Of a stretch of 64,000 nt of DNA, positions 53,895 through 63,820 are shown one piece after another. The notes below the pieces were generated by a model that did not search any database, had not been told where the DNA came from, and saw only the letters and a program-made list of their open reading frames with translations. The translations under genes were made by a program, and so were the position numbers. Within the stretch, counting starts at the first letter, position 1. Each line of letters opens with the position of its first letter. The stretch is taken from contig NZ_VFNH01000005.1 of assembly GCF_006715485.1 (NCBI RefSeq), forward strand, positions 62,001 to 126,000. Direction: 5' to 3'. Origin of the DNA: Herbaspirillum sp. SJZ107 (GTDB taxonomy: Bacteria > Pseudomonadota > Gammaproteobacteria > Burkholderiales > Burkholderiaceae_D).

Positions 53895-54788
53895 ATGCGA
53901 GCCAGCCAGATCAACCACGTCCTCGACTTTCTGCGCCAAGCCATCAATGAAGCCAGCAAGTGGTGGTGGCGCTTCTTCGACTGGGTGGCGGTGGTCGAAT
54001 GGCGGCGCCTGTTCCTGACCTGGTTCGTGGTGCTGATGTGCTTCGGCGTACTGAACACGCCGCAGCCGGCGGTCTGGTACATCTTCATTTCCTTCGCCGT
54101 GAAAGTGCTGGCGGGCGGCAAGCGAAAAGCCGAGCTGGTGGCGCGCGATGCGACCCTGCAGGCCAACGTCGCCACGCTCGAGCGGCGCCTGATGGAAGCG
54201 CAAATGGCGGCGCTGCAGGCCCAGGTCGAGCCGCACTTCCTGTTCAACACGCTGGCGCTGATCGGCCAGCTGATCGAGACCGACGCCAGGGAAGCGGCGC
54301 GCGTGCATGCCCACCTGATCGACTACCTGCGCTCGACCCTGCCGCAGATGCGCGCGCGCGACGGCGGCACCCTCGGCAAGCAGGTCGAGCTGTCGCGCGC
54401 CTACCTCGCCATCATGCAGGCGCGCATGAAGGAACGCCTCGGCATCAAGTTCGAGGTGCCGCTGTTCCTGCACAGCGCGCCCTTCCCGCCGATGATGCTG
54501 CAGACCCTGATCGAAAACAGTATCAAGCACGGCCTGGAACCGAAGATCGAAGGCGGCACCGTCACCGTGCGCGCCCAGGTGGTGGGGTCGACGCTGCAGG
54601 TCGAGGTGTGCGACGATGGCGTCGGCATCGATCCGCATGCGGACGACGGCGTCGGCCTGGCGAATATCCGCGAACGGCTGCAGCTGCTGTATGGCGCGCA
54701 GGCCGAACTGGCGATCGCCACCCCGCCCGGCGGCGGCGCCTGCGCCACGATCCGCCTGCCCTACAAGATGATGATGGAGGATGCATGA
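53895..54788 (+). CDS. LytS/AlgZ-type sensor histidine kinase
   Basis: A 297-residue kinase with one or two N-terminal membrane segments (about 38-72), a coiled linker, and the His_kinase domain with phospho-acceptor His114 in QVEPHFLFNTL. The HATPase region (about 195-295) has ENSIKHGLEP and DDGVGIDP. Its stop overlaps the next start as ATGA. It probably phosphorylates the LytTR regulator that follows; the signal is unknown. Confidence 0.9.
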   Translation: MRASQINHVLDFLRQAINEASKWWWRFFDWVAVVEWRRLFLTWFVVLMCFGVLNTPQPAVWYIFISFAVKVLAGGKRKAELVARDATLQANVATLERRLMEAQMAALQAQVEPHFLFNTLALIGQLIETDAREAARVHAHLIDYLRSTLPQMRARDGGTLGKQVELSRAYLAIMQARMKERLGIKFEVPLFLHSAPFPPMMLQTLIENSIKHGLEPKIEGGTVTVRAQVVGSTLQVEVCDDGVGIDPHADDGVGLANIRERLQLLYGAQAELAIATPPGGGACATIRLPYKMMMEDA

Positions 54789-55585
54789 GCAATCCGGTCA
54801 CCGCCCTGATCGCCGACGACGAAGCGCCGATGCGCGACCTGCTGCGCGCACGCCTGCACGCCGTCTGGCCGGAACTGCAGATCGTGGCCGAAGCCGCCAA
54901 CGGCGTGCAGGCCGTGGAGCTCGGCAGCCAGCACAAGCCCGACATCGCCTTCCTCGACATCCGCATGCCCGGCCTGTCCGGCATCGAGGCGGCGCGCCAG
55001 CTCTACACCCACTCGCACATCGTGTTCGCCACCGCCTACGACCAGTACGCGCTGGACGCCTTCCAGCAAGGGGCGCTCGACTACCTGCTCAAGCCGGTGT
55101 CGGCGGACCGCCTGGCGACCACCTGCGCGCGCCTGCGCACGCGGCTGGAGACGCGCCGCGGTGCCAGTCGGGAACCACAAGCTCCGGAGATCGGCCAGCA
55201 ACTGGCCCGGCTGACGGCGCTGCTGGAAAACAAGGGGCAAGCCAAGCCGAAGAGCGGCTACCTGCGCTGGATCCAGGCCCAGGTCGGCGCCAGCCTGCGC
55301 ATGGTGAGCACGCGCGAAGTGCTGTTCTTCCAGGCCGACGACAAGTACACGCGGGTGCAGACCGCCACCTCGGAATTCCTGATCCGGAAGACGCTGAAGG
55401 AGTTATTGGACGAGCTCGACCCGGACGAATTCTGGCGTATCCACCGCTCGACCCTGGTGCGGGTCGATGCCATCGCCGAAGTGTCGCGCGACGTGCGCGG
55501 GCGCCAGATGCTGCGGCTGAAGAATTTCGACGGCGAGCAACTTGAAGTGAGCCGCAACCACAGCTACCTGTTCCAACAGATGTGA
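54785..55585 (+). CDS. LytTR-family response regulator (AlgR-like)
   Basis: A 266-residue regulator: a receiver (1-125, Asp58 in FLDIRMP, DDE at 11-13, Lys107-type in LLKPV) and a C-terminal LytTR DNA-binding domain (about 160-262: FFQADDKYTRVQT, FWRIHRSTLVRVDAI). Paired with the upstream kinase by a 4-bp overlap. Members control exopolysaccharide, motility or cell-wall genes; targets are not evident here. Confidence 0.92.
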   Translation: MSNPVTALIADDEAPMRDLLRARLHAVWPELQIVAEAANGVQAVELGSQHKPDIAFLDIRMPGLSGIEAARQLYTHSHIVFATAYDQYALDAFQQGALDYLLKPVSADRLATTCARLRTRLETRRGASREPQAPEIGQQLARLTALLENKGQAKPKSGYLRWIQAQVGASLRMVSTREVLFFQADDKYTRVQTATSEFLIRKTLKELLDELDPDEFWRIHRSTLVRVDAIAEVSRDVRGRQMLRLKNFDGEQLEVSRNHSYLFQQM

Positions 55586-55640
55586 AGCGCGCCGGGTGCT
55601 GGTAGCATGAGGCCATCCATCCACATCGACAGGAGCCGCC

Positions 55641-56066
55641 ATGCCATCCATCGTCGTACCCTGCCTGCGCTACCGCGACACGCCCGCCGCCATTAATTGG
55701 CTGTGCGAGGTCTTCGGTTTCGAATGCCAGCTCGCCATCCCCGGCACCGGCGATGCCGTCGCCCATGCGCAATTGACGCTGGGCGAAGGCATGATCATGC
55801 TGGGGTCGGTCAACGACGAAGGCGAATACGGCCGCCTGCTGGCCCAGCCCGACGAGATCGGCGGCCGCGAGACCCAGACCGTCTACCTCCAGGTCGACGA
55901 TGCCGACCGCGTGTGCGAGCGCGCGCGCAATGCCGGCGCCACCATCCTGCAGGAGCCGGCCGATACCGAGTTCGGCACGCGCGGCTTCCTGTGCCGCGAT
56001 CCCGAGGGGCATGTCTGGAATATCGGGACCTACAACCCCTGGGATACGGACGCGCTCTTCAAATAA
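55641..56066 (+). CDS. VOC superfamily (glyoxalase/PhnB-like) protein
   Basis: A 141-residue protein with the beta-alpha-beta-beta-beta repeats of the vicinal oxygen chelate fold (PCLRYRDTPAAINWLCEVFGFE at the start; DPEGHVWNIGTYNPW at the end). Metal ligands cannot be assigned with certainty. GGAG lies 7 nt before the ATG. Function open; relatives bind antibiotics or act as isomerases. Confidence 0.82.
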   Translation: MPSIVVPCLRYRDTPAAINWLCEVFGFECQLAIPGTGDAVAHAQLTLGEGMIMLGSVNDEGEYGRLLAQPDEIGGRETQTVYLQVDDADRVCERARNAGATILQEPADTEFGTRGFLCRDPEGHVWNIGTYNPWDTDALFK

Positions 56067-56088
56067 GCGCTTTTACGGGCTTCGTTCG

Positions 56089-56826
56089 TTAGCCGAAAAG
56101 ACCCTCGTCCGAGCCGTCGCCATCAAAGAAGCCGCCGCTGCCTTCGTCGGCGCCGCTGTCGAACAGACTCTGCCCGCCGCCGTCACCGCCGCCGAGCGAC
56201 TGGTCGACGTCGCCCAGGCCGGCCTGGTCGGCCAGGCCGCTGCCCGACTGGTCGCTGAACAGGTTGTTACTGGTATCGTCGCTGTTCAGCAGGTGATTCG
56301 CCCCGCCACCGCTCTCATGGTGGCCGAACATGTTTTCCAGGCCCTGGAACAGGAAGCCGCCGGCTGCGACGCCGGCCGCGGTGGCCGCGATCGAGCCGAG
56401 CGTGCCGCCGAAGCCGCCACGCAGGAAACCGCCCTGCGGCGGTTGCTGGTATTGCGGCTGATACTGGGGCTGGTATTGCGGCTGGTATGGGTCACGCTGG
56501 TACTGCTGCCCCCCGTTCGGATAGGAGGCCGGACGGGAACCGCCGCTGTTGCCCCACTCGTTGGCGTCCAGGAAGCGGCCGTCGCGATCTTGCTGGCCAG
56601 AACGCTGACGGTTTACCTGGCTTTCCAGCTCGGCGATCTGGGTCTTGGCATTCTTCAGCGCGGTTTCCACCAGCAGTGCGCGCTGCACCAGCAGGTAAGC
56701 GGCGTCGGGCTGCTGGGCGACCGCGCGCTGGATGATGGCGTCGGCTTCGGGATCTTTCTGGATGCCCCGCGCCTGGATCAGCTGGGACAGGAAATCGTGC
56801 AACATCTGTGATTCTTGCGGGCTCAT
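56089..56826 (-). CDS. DUF2076 domain protein
   Basis: A 245-residue protein with the DUF2076 N-terminus (MSPQESQMLHDFLSQLIQ, ADAIIQRAVAQQPDAAYLLVQRAL), a coiled segment (about 55-75), a Tyr/Pro/Gln repeat (YQPQ three times, about 112-126), a glycine-rich hydrophobic patch (GGTLGSIAATAAGVAAGGFLF, about 140-160) and an acidic Gly/Ser/Asp tail. The function of this family is unknown; a role as a periplasmic or envelope component has been suggested. It stands alone. Confidence 0.82.
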   Translation of the reverse strand: MSPQESQMLHDFLSQLIQARGIQKDPEADAIIQRAVAQQPDAAYLLVQRALLVETALKNAKTQIAELESQVNRQRSGQQDRDGRFLDANEWGNSGGSRPASYPNGGQQYQRDPYQPQYQPQYQPQYQQPPQGGFLRGGFGGTLGSIAATAAGVAAGGFLFQGLENMFGHHESGGGANHLLNSDDTSNNLFSDQSGSGLADQAGLGDVDQSLGGGDGGGQSLFDSGADEGSGGFFDGDGSDEGLFG

Positions 56827-56876
56827 GGCATGGCCTCCTCATTAATATCCGGATAAGAGTTATGTTGAGGGCATGA

Positions 56877-58298
56877 TCAGGATTTCAAGGCCAGCCGCAT
56901 GCGCAACAGTTCAGGTTCCATCAAAAAACCCTGCTTTTCGGCCGGCTCGCCGCCGTGCACGGTCGCCACCGACACGATTTCGAAGCTGTCGAGCAACATC
57001 GTCATCGCCACCTTGATTTCCAGCATCGCCAGATACCGGCCGGGACAGGTGCGCGGCCCACCGCCGAAGGGCATCGACACCTTCTTGTCGATGCGCTCGT
57101 CGAGCCAGCGCTGCGGGTCGAATTGGGCCGCGTTGGCGACCCGGGCTTCGTCGACGCTGCTGCTGCGCATCACGCACCAGACCAGCGTGCCCTGCCCGAT
57201 CTGCACGTCGCCGACCGTGGTATCGGCCAGCGCCTCGAACGGCAGGAAGGCGGCGGGCGGCTTCAGGCGCAGCGCTTCGCTGGCGCAGGCCTCGATGAAA
57301 TCGAGGCTGTCCATCTGCTCGATCGTCAGGGCGTCCAGGTCCGGGGCCACGGCCTGCACTTCCGCGCGCGCCCGCGCCTGCACCTGCGGGTGGGTGTGCA
57401 GCAGCCAGATCAGCCAGGCCAGGCTGTTGGAAGTGGTGTCCTCGCCGGCCAGCAGCGTGGTCAGGACGTTGCCCGCGACCTCGCGTGCGCTGACGCCGCT
57501 GCCGGCCTGCGCGGCGGCGGCCAGCATCGCTTCCAGCATGTTGCGCGGCTGTTCGGCCCGCGACGGGTCGGCGCGCATGCGCTCGCGGGCGCGTTCGACC
57601 AGTTCCGCCGCCGCGCTGCGCACCATCGCCACGCTGCGCTCCAGCCGGTAGTCGCGCGGCAGTTTCAGGTAGCGCCAGTAGGGAAACGGCGCCAGGGTGC
57701 GCCGCGCCACCGCCGGCAGGATGGCGTCGAGATTGCGCTGGATGGCGTTGTCGCCGGTTTCGATGGTGTTGACGTCGGTGCCGAAGGCGAGGCCGGCGAT
57801 GATGTCGATGGTGTACAGGCGCAGCTCGGCGCCGAGGTCGAGGGCGCGTCCGGCCCGTGCCGCCGCTGCCCAGCGCCGCTGCAGGCGCCGCGCCACCTGC
57901 ACCAGCGATGGAAAATAGGCTTTGACGGCGTGCGGCGCAAAGGCTTGCATGACCATGCGGCGCTGGTTGCGCCAGTCGCTGCCTTCGGCTTCGAACAGCC
58001 CGTCGATGCCGCCCAGCTCCTCGGCCACCCGGGCGGTGGCGCTGGGACGGCGGAAGGTGGCGGGCCGCTCGCGCAGCACCTGGGCGATCAGCGTGTGGTC
58101 GGCCACCACCAGCATCGGTGTGCGGCCCAGCGCCACCCGGAACAGCGGGCCGTATGCGCGCGCCCAGTGTTCCATGTCCTGGTGCAGGCGCGCGCGGTGC
58201 AGCTGGTGCAGGTTGCCCAGCAGCGGCAGCGGACGCGGTCCCGGCAGGTCTGCCAGGCGGCGGCAGGGCCTGGCCAGCGCATCGACGTGGTCTTGCAT
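56877..58298 (-). CDS. Cytochrome P450
   Basis: A 473-residue soluble P450. The heme-binding loop FGGGPRTCPG has Cys418, the I-helix oxygen-binding motif is AGEDTTS (about 285), and the K-helix ExxR is EALR near 342. It inserts oxygen into an organic substrate using external redox partners, none of which is adjacent. ATG 58298 has GGAG 6 nt upstream; ATG 58304 is an alternative. Proline-rich PGPRPLPLLGN near residue 20 is the usual hinge. Substrate unknown. Confidence 0.92.
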   Translation of the reverse strand: MQDHVDALARPCRRLADLPGPRPLPLLGNLHQLHRARLHQDMEHWARAYGPLFRVALGRTPMLVVADHTLIAQVLRERPATFRRPSATARVAEELGGIDGLFEAEGSDWRNQRRMVMQAFAPHAVKAYFPSLVQVARRLQRRWAAAARAGRALDLGAELRLYTIDIIAGLAFGTDVNTIETGDNAIQRNLDAILPAVARRTLAPFPYWRYLKLPRDYRLERSVAMVRSAAAELVERARERMRADPSRAEQPRNMLEAMLAAAAQAGSGVSAREVAGNVLTTLLAGEDTTSNSLAWLIWLLHTHPQVQARARAEVQAVAPDLDALTIEQMDSLDFIEACASEALRLKPPAAFLPFEALADTTVGDVQIGQGTLVWCVMRSSSVDEARVANAAQFDPQRWLDERIDKKVSMPFGGGPRTCPGRYLAMLEIKVAMTMLLDSFEIVSVATVHGGEPAEKQGFLMEPELLRMRLALKS

Positions 58299-58420
58299 GG
58301 GCATCTCCAGCGAGTGGGATGCCGCTAGTCTAGCAATAAATACAACGGGTAAATACGCGGCTGCCACGCGGGCAGCCTCTACGCTCGACTAGTTTACTTT
58401 TGCGATCGACTTCTGCCGAA

Positions 58421-58825
58421 TCACTTTTGCAGATCACGGCCGCCGAAGGCGTTCGGCAGCTGGGCGGCGGCGGTGGTTTCCATCAGGTCGCCCTTCAGGT
58501 TGGTCAGCACGACCGGCAGGTCGTTGCCGCCCAGTTCCAGCACCACCTGGCGGCAGGCGCCGCACGGGGCGATCGGGCCTTCGGTGTCGCCGATCACGGC
58601 CAGCGCCGTGAAGTCGCCCGGCTGGTAGCCGTGGGCGATGGCCGAGAAGAAGGCGGTGCGCTCGGCGCAGTTGCACAGGCCGTAGGAAGCGTTTTCGACG
58701 TTACAGCCGCGGAAGATGCGGCCGTCCCGGCATGCGAGGGCGGCGCCGACCTTGAAGTTGGAGTATGGGGTGTAGGCAAGGTCGCGGGCGGCGCGGGCTT
58801 CTTCGATCAGTTTTTGGTAGTTCAT
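58421..58825 (-). CDS. cdd: Cytidine deaminase
   Basis: A 134-residue homotetrameric-type deaminase. Zinc ligands are Cys53 (CAE with Glu55 as proton shuttle), Cys88 and Cys91 (PCGAC). It converts cytidine and deoxycytidine to uridine and deoxyuridine, feeding uracil into the catabolic operon of this window. It is the last gene seen in the deo cluster, separated from deoA by a paired inverted-repeat element. Confidence 0.95.
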   Translation of the reverse strand: MNYQKLIEEARAARDLAYTPYSNFKVGAALACRDGRIFRGCNVENASYGLCNCAERTAFFSAIAHGYQPGDFTALAVIGDTEGPIAPCGACRQVVLELGGNDLPVVLTNLKGDLMETTAAAQLPNAFGGRDLQK

Positions 58826-58838
58826 GAGTTATCCTAAA

Positions 58839-58924
58839 CGTCGCCCCTGCGAAGGCAGGGGTCCAATTTTGCATGCGTTTCGACAGCACCCAAAACTTGG
58901 ACCGCTGCCTTCGCAGGGGCGACG
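58839..58924. repeat. Paired inverted-repeat element B
   Basis: Arms of 28 nt (58839-58866, 58897-58924) match as reverse complements at 27 of 28 positions, around a 30-nt spacer. The arm sequence is almost that of element A. It lies between deoA and cdd. Confidence 0.85.
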
Positions 58925-58950
58925 CAGTGGTTATTCGAGCGTGAGGGTTG

Positions 58951-60273
<1,323 letters not shown>

Positions 60274-60305
60274 GATCTTGCTCGCTTCAGTGTTATCGCT
60301 TAAAA

Positions 60306-60387
60306 CGTCATTCCCGCGGAGGCGGGAATCCAAGTTCTGCTAGCGTAACGCAAACAAAATTGGATTCCCGCCTCCGCGGGAATGACG
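60306..60387. repeat. Paired inverted-repeat element C
   Basis: Perfect 28-nt arms (60306-60333, 60360-60387) around a 26-nt spacer. The arm has the variant core CATTCCCGC-GGAG-GCGGGAATCC rather than CGCCCCTGC. It lies between the aldehyde dehydrogenase stop and the deoA start. Confidence 0.88.
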
Positions 60388-60442
60388 GTTTTGAGGGTGC
60401 GGGTGCTGTCGACGTATCGACAGTGCCCACCCAGTCATACCT

Positions 60443-62848
60443 TTAGACGCCGTATGGGATCCAGATATTCTTCACCTGGCTCGCATGCTGCAACACCGCA
60501 CGTCCGCAAGCCTGCTTGGCATCGAACCAGTCGCGGCCCTTGGCGCCGCCGACCCAGGTGCGCTTCAGCGATTCCGACGACAGGCGCTCGACTTCGGCGC
60601 AGCCCTCTTCCGAACCGTCGTGGCGCCACACGGCATCGACGTCGAAGTGCGTCGCCAGCGTGCGCGCCAGTTCGTCGCTCGATCCGGTGACGATGTTCAG
60701 CGCGCCGCCCGGCAGGTCGGAGGTGTCCAGCACCTGGTACAGGTCCAGCGCCGACAGCGGATACGCCTCGGAAGGCACCGCCACCACGCGGTTGCCCAGC
60801 GCCAGCGCCGGTGCCACCAGCGAGATGAAGCCCAGCAGCGGGTTCTCGTTCGGGCAGACGATGCCGATCACGCCGACCGGTTCGTTCAGGGCGACGGCGA
60901 TGCCGTGCATCGGCGGCTGGTGCGCCAGGCCGTCGTACTTGTCGGCCCAAGCAGCCCAGTAGAACAGGCGCTCGATCGAGGCCTGCACTTCGCGCTCGGC
61001 GTTCTTGCTGCCGGTCTGCGCGGCGATGCGGGCGACGAATTCGTCGGCGCGCGCGGCCAGGTTCTCGGCAATGTAGTACAGCACCTGGGCGCGGTTGTGC
61101 GCGGTGGCCTTGGCCCAGCCGGACGCCTTGTGCGCTGCCTCGACGGCATTGCGGATGTCCTTGCGGCTGCCCTCGCCCACGTCGGCCAGGAAGCTGCCGT
61201 TGGCGCCATTGACCGCGCGGCTGTAGCCGCTGTCCGGGCGTGCCTGCTTGCCGCCGATGTAGAGCTTGGCGGTGCGGTCGATCTGGAACGGGTTGGCGCT
61301 GCCATTGCCGGCTTCGACCGGTTTGGACTTGGCCTTGTCGGCGCGGCCCTTGTCGGCCAGCAGCGGTGCTGCCGGACGTGCATCTTCGGCGCGCAGCGTC
61401 AGGTACTCGTACATGCCTTCCTTGCCGCCTTCGCGGCCGAAGCCCGATTCCTTGTAGCCGCCGAAGCCGCAGGCCGCGTCGAACTGGTTGGCGCTGTTGA
61501 TCCAGACCACGCCGGCCTTGATCTGCGGCGCCACGTCCAGCGCCAGGCTGATCGACTCGGTCCAGACGCAGGCGGCCAGGCCGTACACGGTGTTGTTGGC
61601 CAGCTGGACCGCTTCGCCCGGGGTGCGGAAGCTCGAGGCCACCAGCACCGGCCCGAAGATCTCGGTCTGGGCCACAGTGGCAGTGGTCGAGGCGCCGGTG
61701 ATCAGGGTCGGCAGGTACCACGAGCCGGCGGCCGGGGTTGCATGGGCCGGCTGCCAGACTTCGCAGCCCTCGGCGCGCGCCGATTCCACCAGGCCGTGAA
61801 TGCGCTGCTGCTGCACCGGATCGACCAGGGCGCCGATGTCGGTGGACTTGTCCAGCGGCGAGCCGACGCGCAGGGTCTGCATGCGCGCCTTCACCTTGGC
61901 GATGAAGCGCGGGTAAACCGATTCCTGCACCAGCAGGCGCGAGCCGGCGCAGCAGACCTGGCCCTGGTTGAACCAGATCGAATCGACCAGGCCTTCGACG
62001 GCCGCGTCCAGGTCGGCGTTGTCGAACACGATGAACGGCGATTTGCCGCCCAGTTCCAGCGACAGCTTCTTGCCGCTGCCGGCAGTCGCCTTGCGGATCA
62101 AACGGCCGACTTCGGTCGAGCCGGTGAAGGCGATCTTGCTGATGGTCGGGTGCTTGACGATGGCTTCGCCCACGCGGCCGTCGCCGGTGACGACGTTGAA
62201 CACGCCCGGCGGCACGCCGGCCATCTGGCACATCTCGGCGAACAGCAGCGTGGTGAGCGAGGTGTACTCGGCCGGCTTGAACACGATGGTGTTGCCGGCG
62301 GCCAGGGCCGGAGCCACTTTCCAGGCCAGCATCAGGAGCGGGAAGTTCCACGGCACGATCTGGCCGACCACGCCGACGGCGCGGTAATCGGCGAATTCTT
62401 CCGCCTGCAGCTGGGCCCAGCCGGCATGGTGGTAGAAGTGGCGCGCGGCCAGCGGGATGTCGGCGTCGCGCGTTTCGCGGATGGTCTTGCCGTTGTCCAG
62501 GGTCTCGAGCACCGCGAACAGGCGCGCATGCTTTTGCAGCAGGCGGGCCAGCGTGTACAGCACGGTGGCGCGGCCATGGCCGCCCATGGCAACCCAGGCC
62601 GGATGGGCGCTGCGCGCCGCTTCCACGGCGCGCTCGACGTCTTCATTGGTCGCCTGCGTCACCTGCGCCAGCTCGCTGCCGTCGGCCGGGTTGAAGGTGC
62701 CGAAGGTCTCGGCAGGTTCGGTCCACTTGTTGTCGATGAACAGGCCGAAACGGCGGCCATGCTGGTCCAGCCACGCTTGCGCTTCCTTGGTGCTCTCTGG
62801 AGCAGGACCGTAATCCATAGTTTGCAGAATCTCTTTAATTGTTGGCAT
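60443..62848 (-). CDS. Two-domain aldehyde dehydrogenase (ALDH16-like)
   Basis: An 801-residue protein holding two ALDH units. The first (about 1-490) is complete: Asn168 (PWNFP), FTGSTEVGRL near 241, Glu265 in LELGGKS and catalytic Cys299 in NQGQVCC. The second (about 515-801) keeps an ALDH N-terminal fold (NENPLLGFISLVAPALALGN) but lacks the catalytic Cys segment. This fits the ALDH16 architecture. It lies between deoC and deoA, so it probably oxidises the acetaldehyde that DeoC releases to acetate; ALDH16 substrates elsewhere are little known. It starts 15 bp after the deoC stop. Confidence 0.88.
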   Translation of the reverse strand: MPTIKEILQTMDYGPAPESTKEAQAWLDQHGRRFGLFIDNKWTEPAETFGTFNPADGSELAQVTQATNEDVERAVEAARSAHPAWVAMGGHGRATVLYTLARLLQKHARLFAVLETLDNGKTIRETRDADIPLAARHFYHHAGWAQLQAEEFADYRAVGVVGQIVPWNFPLLMLAWKVAPALAAGNTIVFKPAEYTSLTTLLFAEMCQMAGVPPGVFNVVTGDGRVGEAIVKHPTISKIAFTGSTEVGRLIRKATAGSGKKLSLELGGKSPFIVFDNADLDAAVEGLVDSIWFNQGQVCCAGSRLLVQESVYPRFIAKVKARMQTLRVGSPLDKSTDIGALVDPVQQQRIHGLVESARAEGCEVWQPAHATPAAGSWYLPTLITGASTTATVAQTEIFGPVLVASSFRTPGEAVQLANNTVYGLAACVWTESISLALDVAPQIKAGVVWINSANQFDAACGFGGYKESGFGREGGKEGMYEYLTLRAEDARPAAPLLADKGRADKAKSKPVEAGNGSANPFQIDRTAKLYIGGKQARPDSGYSRAVNGANGSFLADVGEGSRKDIRNAVEAAHKASGWAKATAHNRAQVLYYIAENLAARADEFVARIAAQTGSKNAEREVQASIERLFYWAAWADKYDGLAHQPPMHGIAVALNEPVGVIGIVCPNENPLLGFISLVAPALALGNRVVAVPSEAYPLSALDLYQVLDTSDLPGGALNIVTGSSDELARTLATHFDVDAVWRHDGSEEGCAEVERLSSESLKRTWVGGAKGRDWFDAKQACGRAVLQHASQVKNIWIPYGV

Positions 62849-62863
62849 GACGTGTCCGTGTGC

Positions 62864-63820
62864 TTAAGGTTGCGCGTGGCGGTGAACGGCCGAATAGGAG
62901 CCGGTGACGTAGTGCTCCAGCTGGCGCTCGATGTCGGTCAGCAGGCTGGAGGCGCCGATGCGGAACAGGTGCGGCTGCAGCCATTCGTTGCCCAGTTCTT
63001 CCTTCATCACGGTCAGGTACTGCAGCGCGGCCTTGGCCGTGCTCACGCCGCCGGCCGGCTTGTAGCCGACCTGGAAACCGGTACGCTCGTAGTAGTCGCG
63101 GATGGCGCGCACCATCGTCAGCGACACCGGAATGGTCGCGTTCACGCCTTCCTTGCCGGTCGAGGTCTTGATGAAATCGGCGCCGGCCATCATGCACACC
63201 CACGAGGCCTTGGCCACGTTGTCCAGCGTGACCAGTTCGCCGGTGGCGAGAATCGCTTTCACGTGGGCGTCGCCGCACGCCTGGCGGTAAGCCACCATCT
63301 CGTCGTACAGCGCCTGCCAGTTACCGGTCAGGACGTGCTGGCGCGTGATCACGATGTCGATCTCGGTCGCGCCCGCGGCCACCGACAGCTGGATCTCGCG
63401 CAGCTTGGTCTCGAGGCTCGAGAGACCTGCCGGGAAGGCGGTCGACACCGCGGCGATCGGCAGGCGGCCCTGCAGGATCTCGCCGGCCGGCTTGATCATC
63501 TCGTGGTACACGCAGACGGCGCCGGTGGTGAGATTGTCCAGGCCCAGCGCCTGCATCAGGTCGGAACGCAGCGGACGCATCGCCTTGCGGCACAGGCGCT
63601 CCACGCGGCCCGGGGTATCGTCGCCCGACAGCGTGGTCAGGTCGATGCACTCGATGGCGCGCACCAGCCAGGCCGCCTGGTATTCCTTCTTGACCGTGCG
63701 GCGGTTCGCCAGGCTGGCGGCGCGGCGGTCGGCGGCGGCACGGTTGACCGTCAGGTGGTTGATCCAGCCCAGGTCGAGACCCATGGCCGTGTTGCGTTTG
63801 AAATCCAGGTTCTGGGTCAT
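62864..63820 (-). CDS. deoC: Deoxyribose-phosphate aldolase
   Basis: A 318-residue class I aldolase that splits 2-deoxyribose 5-phosphate into acetaldehyde and glyceraldehyde 3-phosphate. The Schiff-base lysine is Lys218 (DFIKTSTGK) and the second lysine is Lys254 (GYKPAGGV). The N-terminus is about 60 residues longer than the E. coli enzyme (259 residues), as in eukaryotic and some bacterial forms. The ATG overlaps the deoB stop as ATGA. Confidence 0.94.
   Translation of the reverse strand: MTQNLDFKRNTAMGLDLGWINHLTVNRAAADRRAASLANRRTVKKEYQAAWLVRAIECIDLTTLSGDDTPGRVERLCRKAMRPLRSDLMQALGLDNLTTGAVCVYHEMIKPAGEILQGRLPIAAVSTAFPAGLSSLETKLREIQLSVAAGATEIDIVITRQHVLTGNWQALYDEMVAYRQACGDAHVKAILATGELVTLDNVAKASWVCMMAGADFIKTSTGKEGVNATIPVSLTMVRAIRDYYERTGFQVGYKPAGGVSTAKAALQYLTVMKEELGNEWLQPHLFRIGASSLLTDIERQLEHYVTGSYSAVHRHAQP

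Noticed and set aside
60274..60333. Longer DeoA N-terminus beginning in the inverted repeat
   Set aside because: The extra residues come from the repeat arm and DeoA proteins start with MFLPQEI-like sequence.
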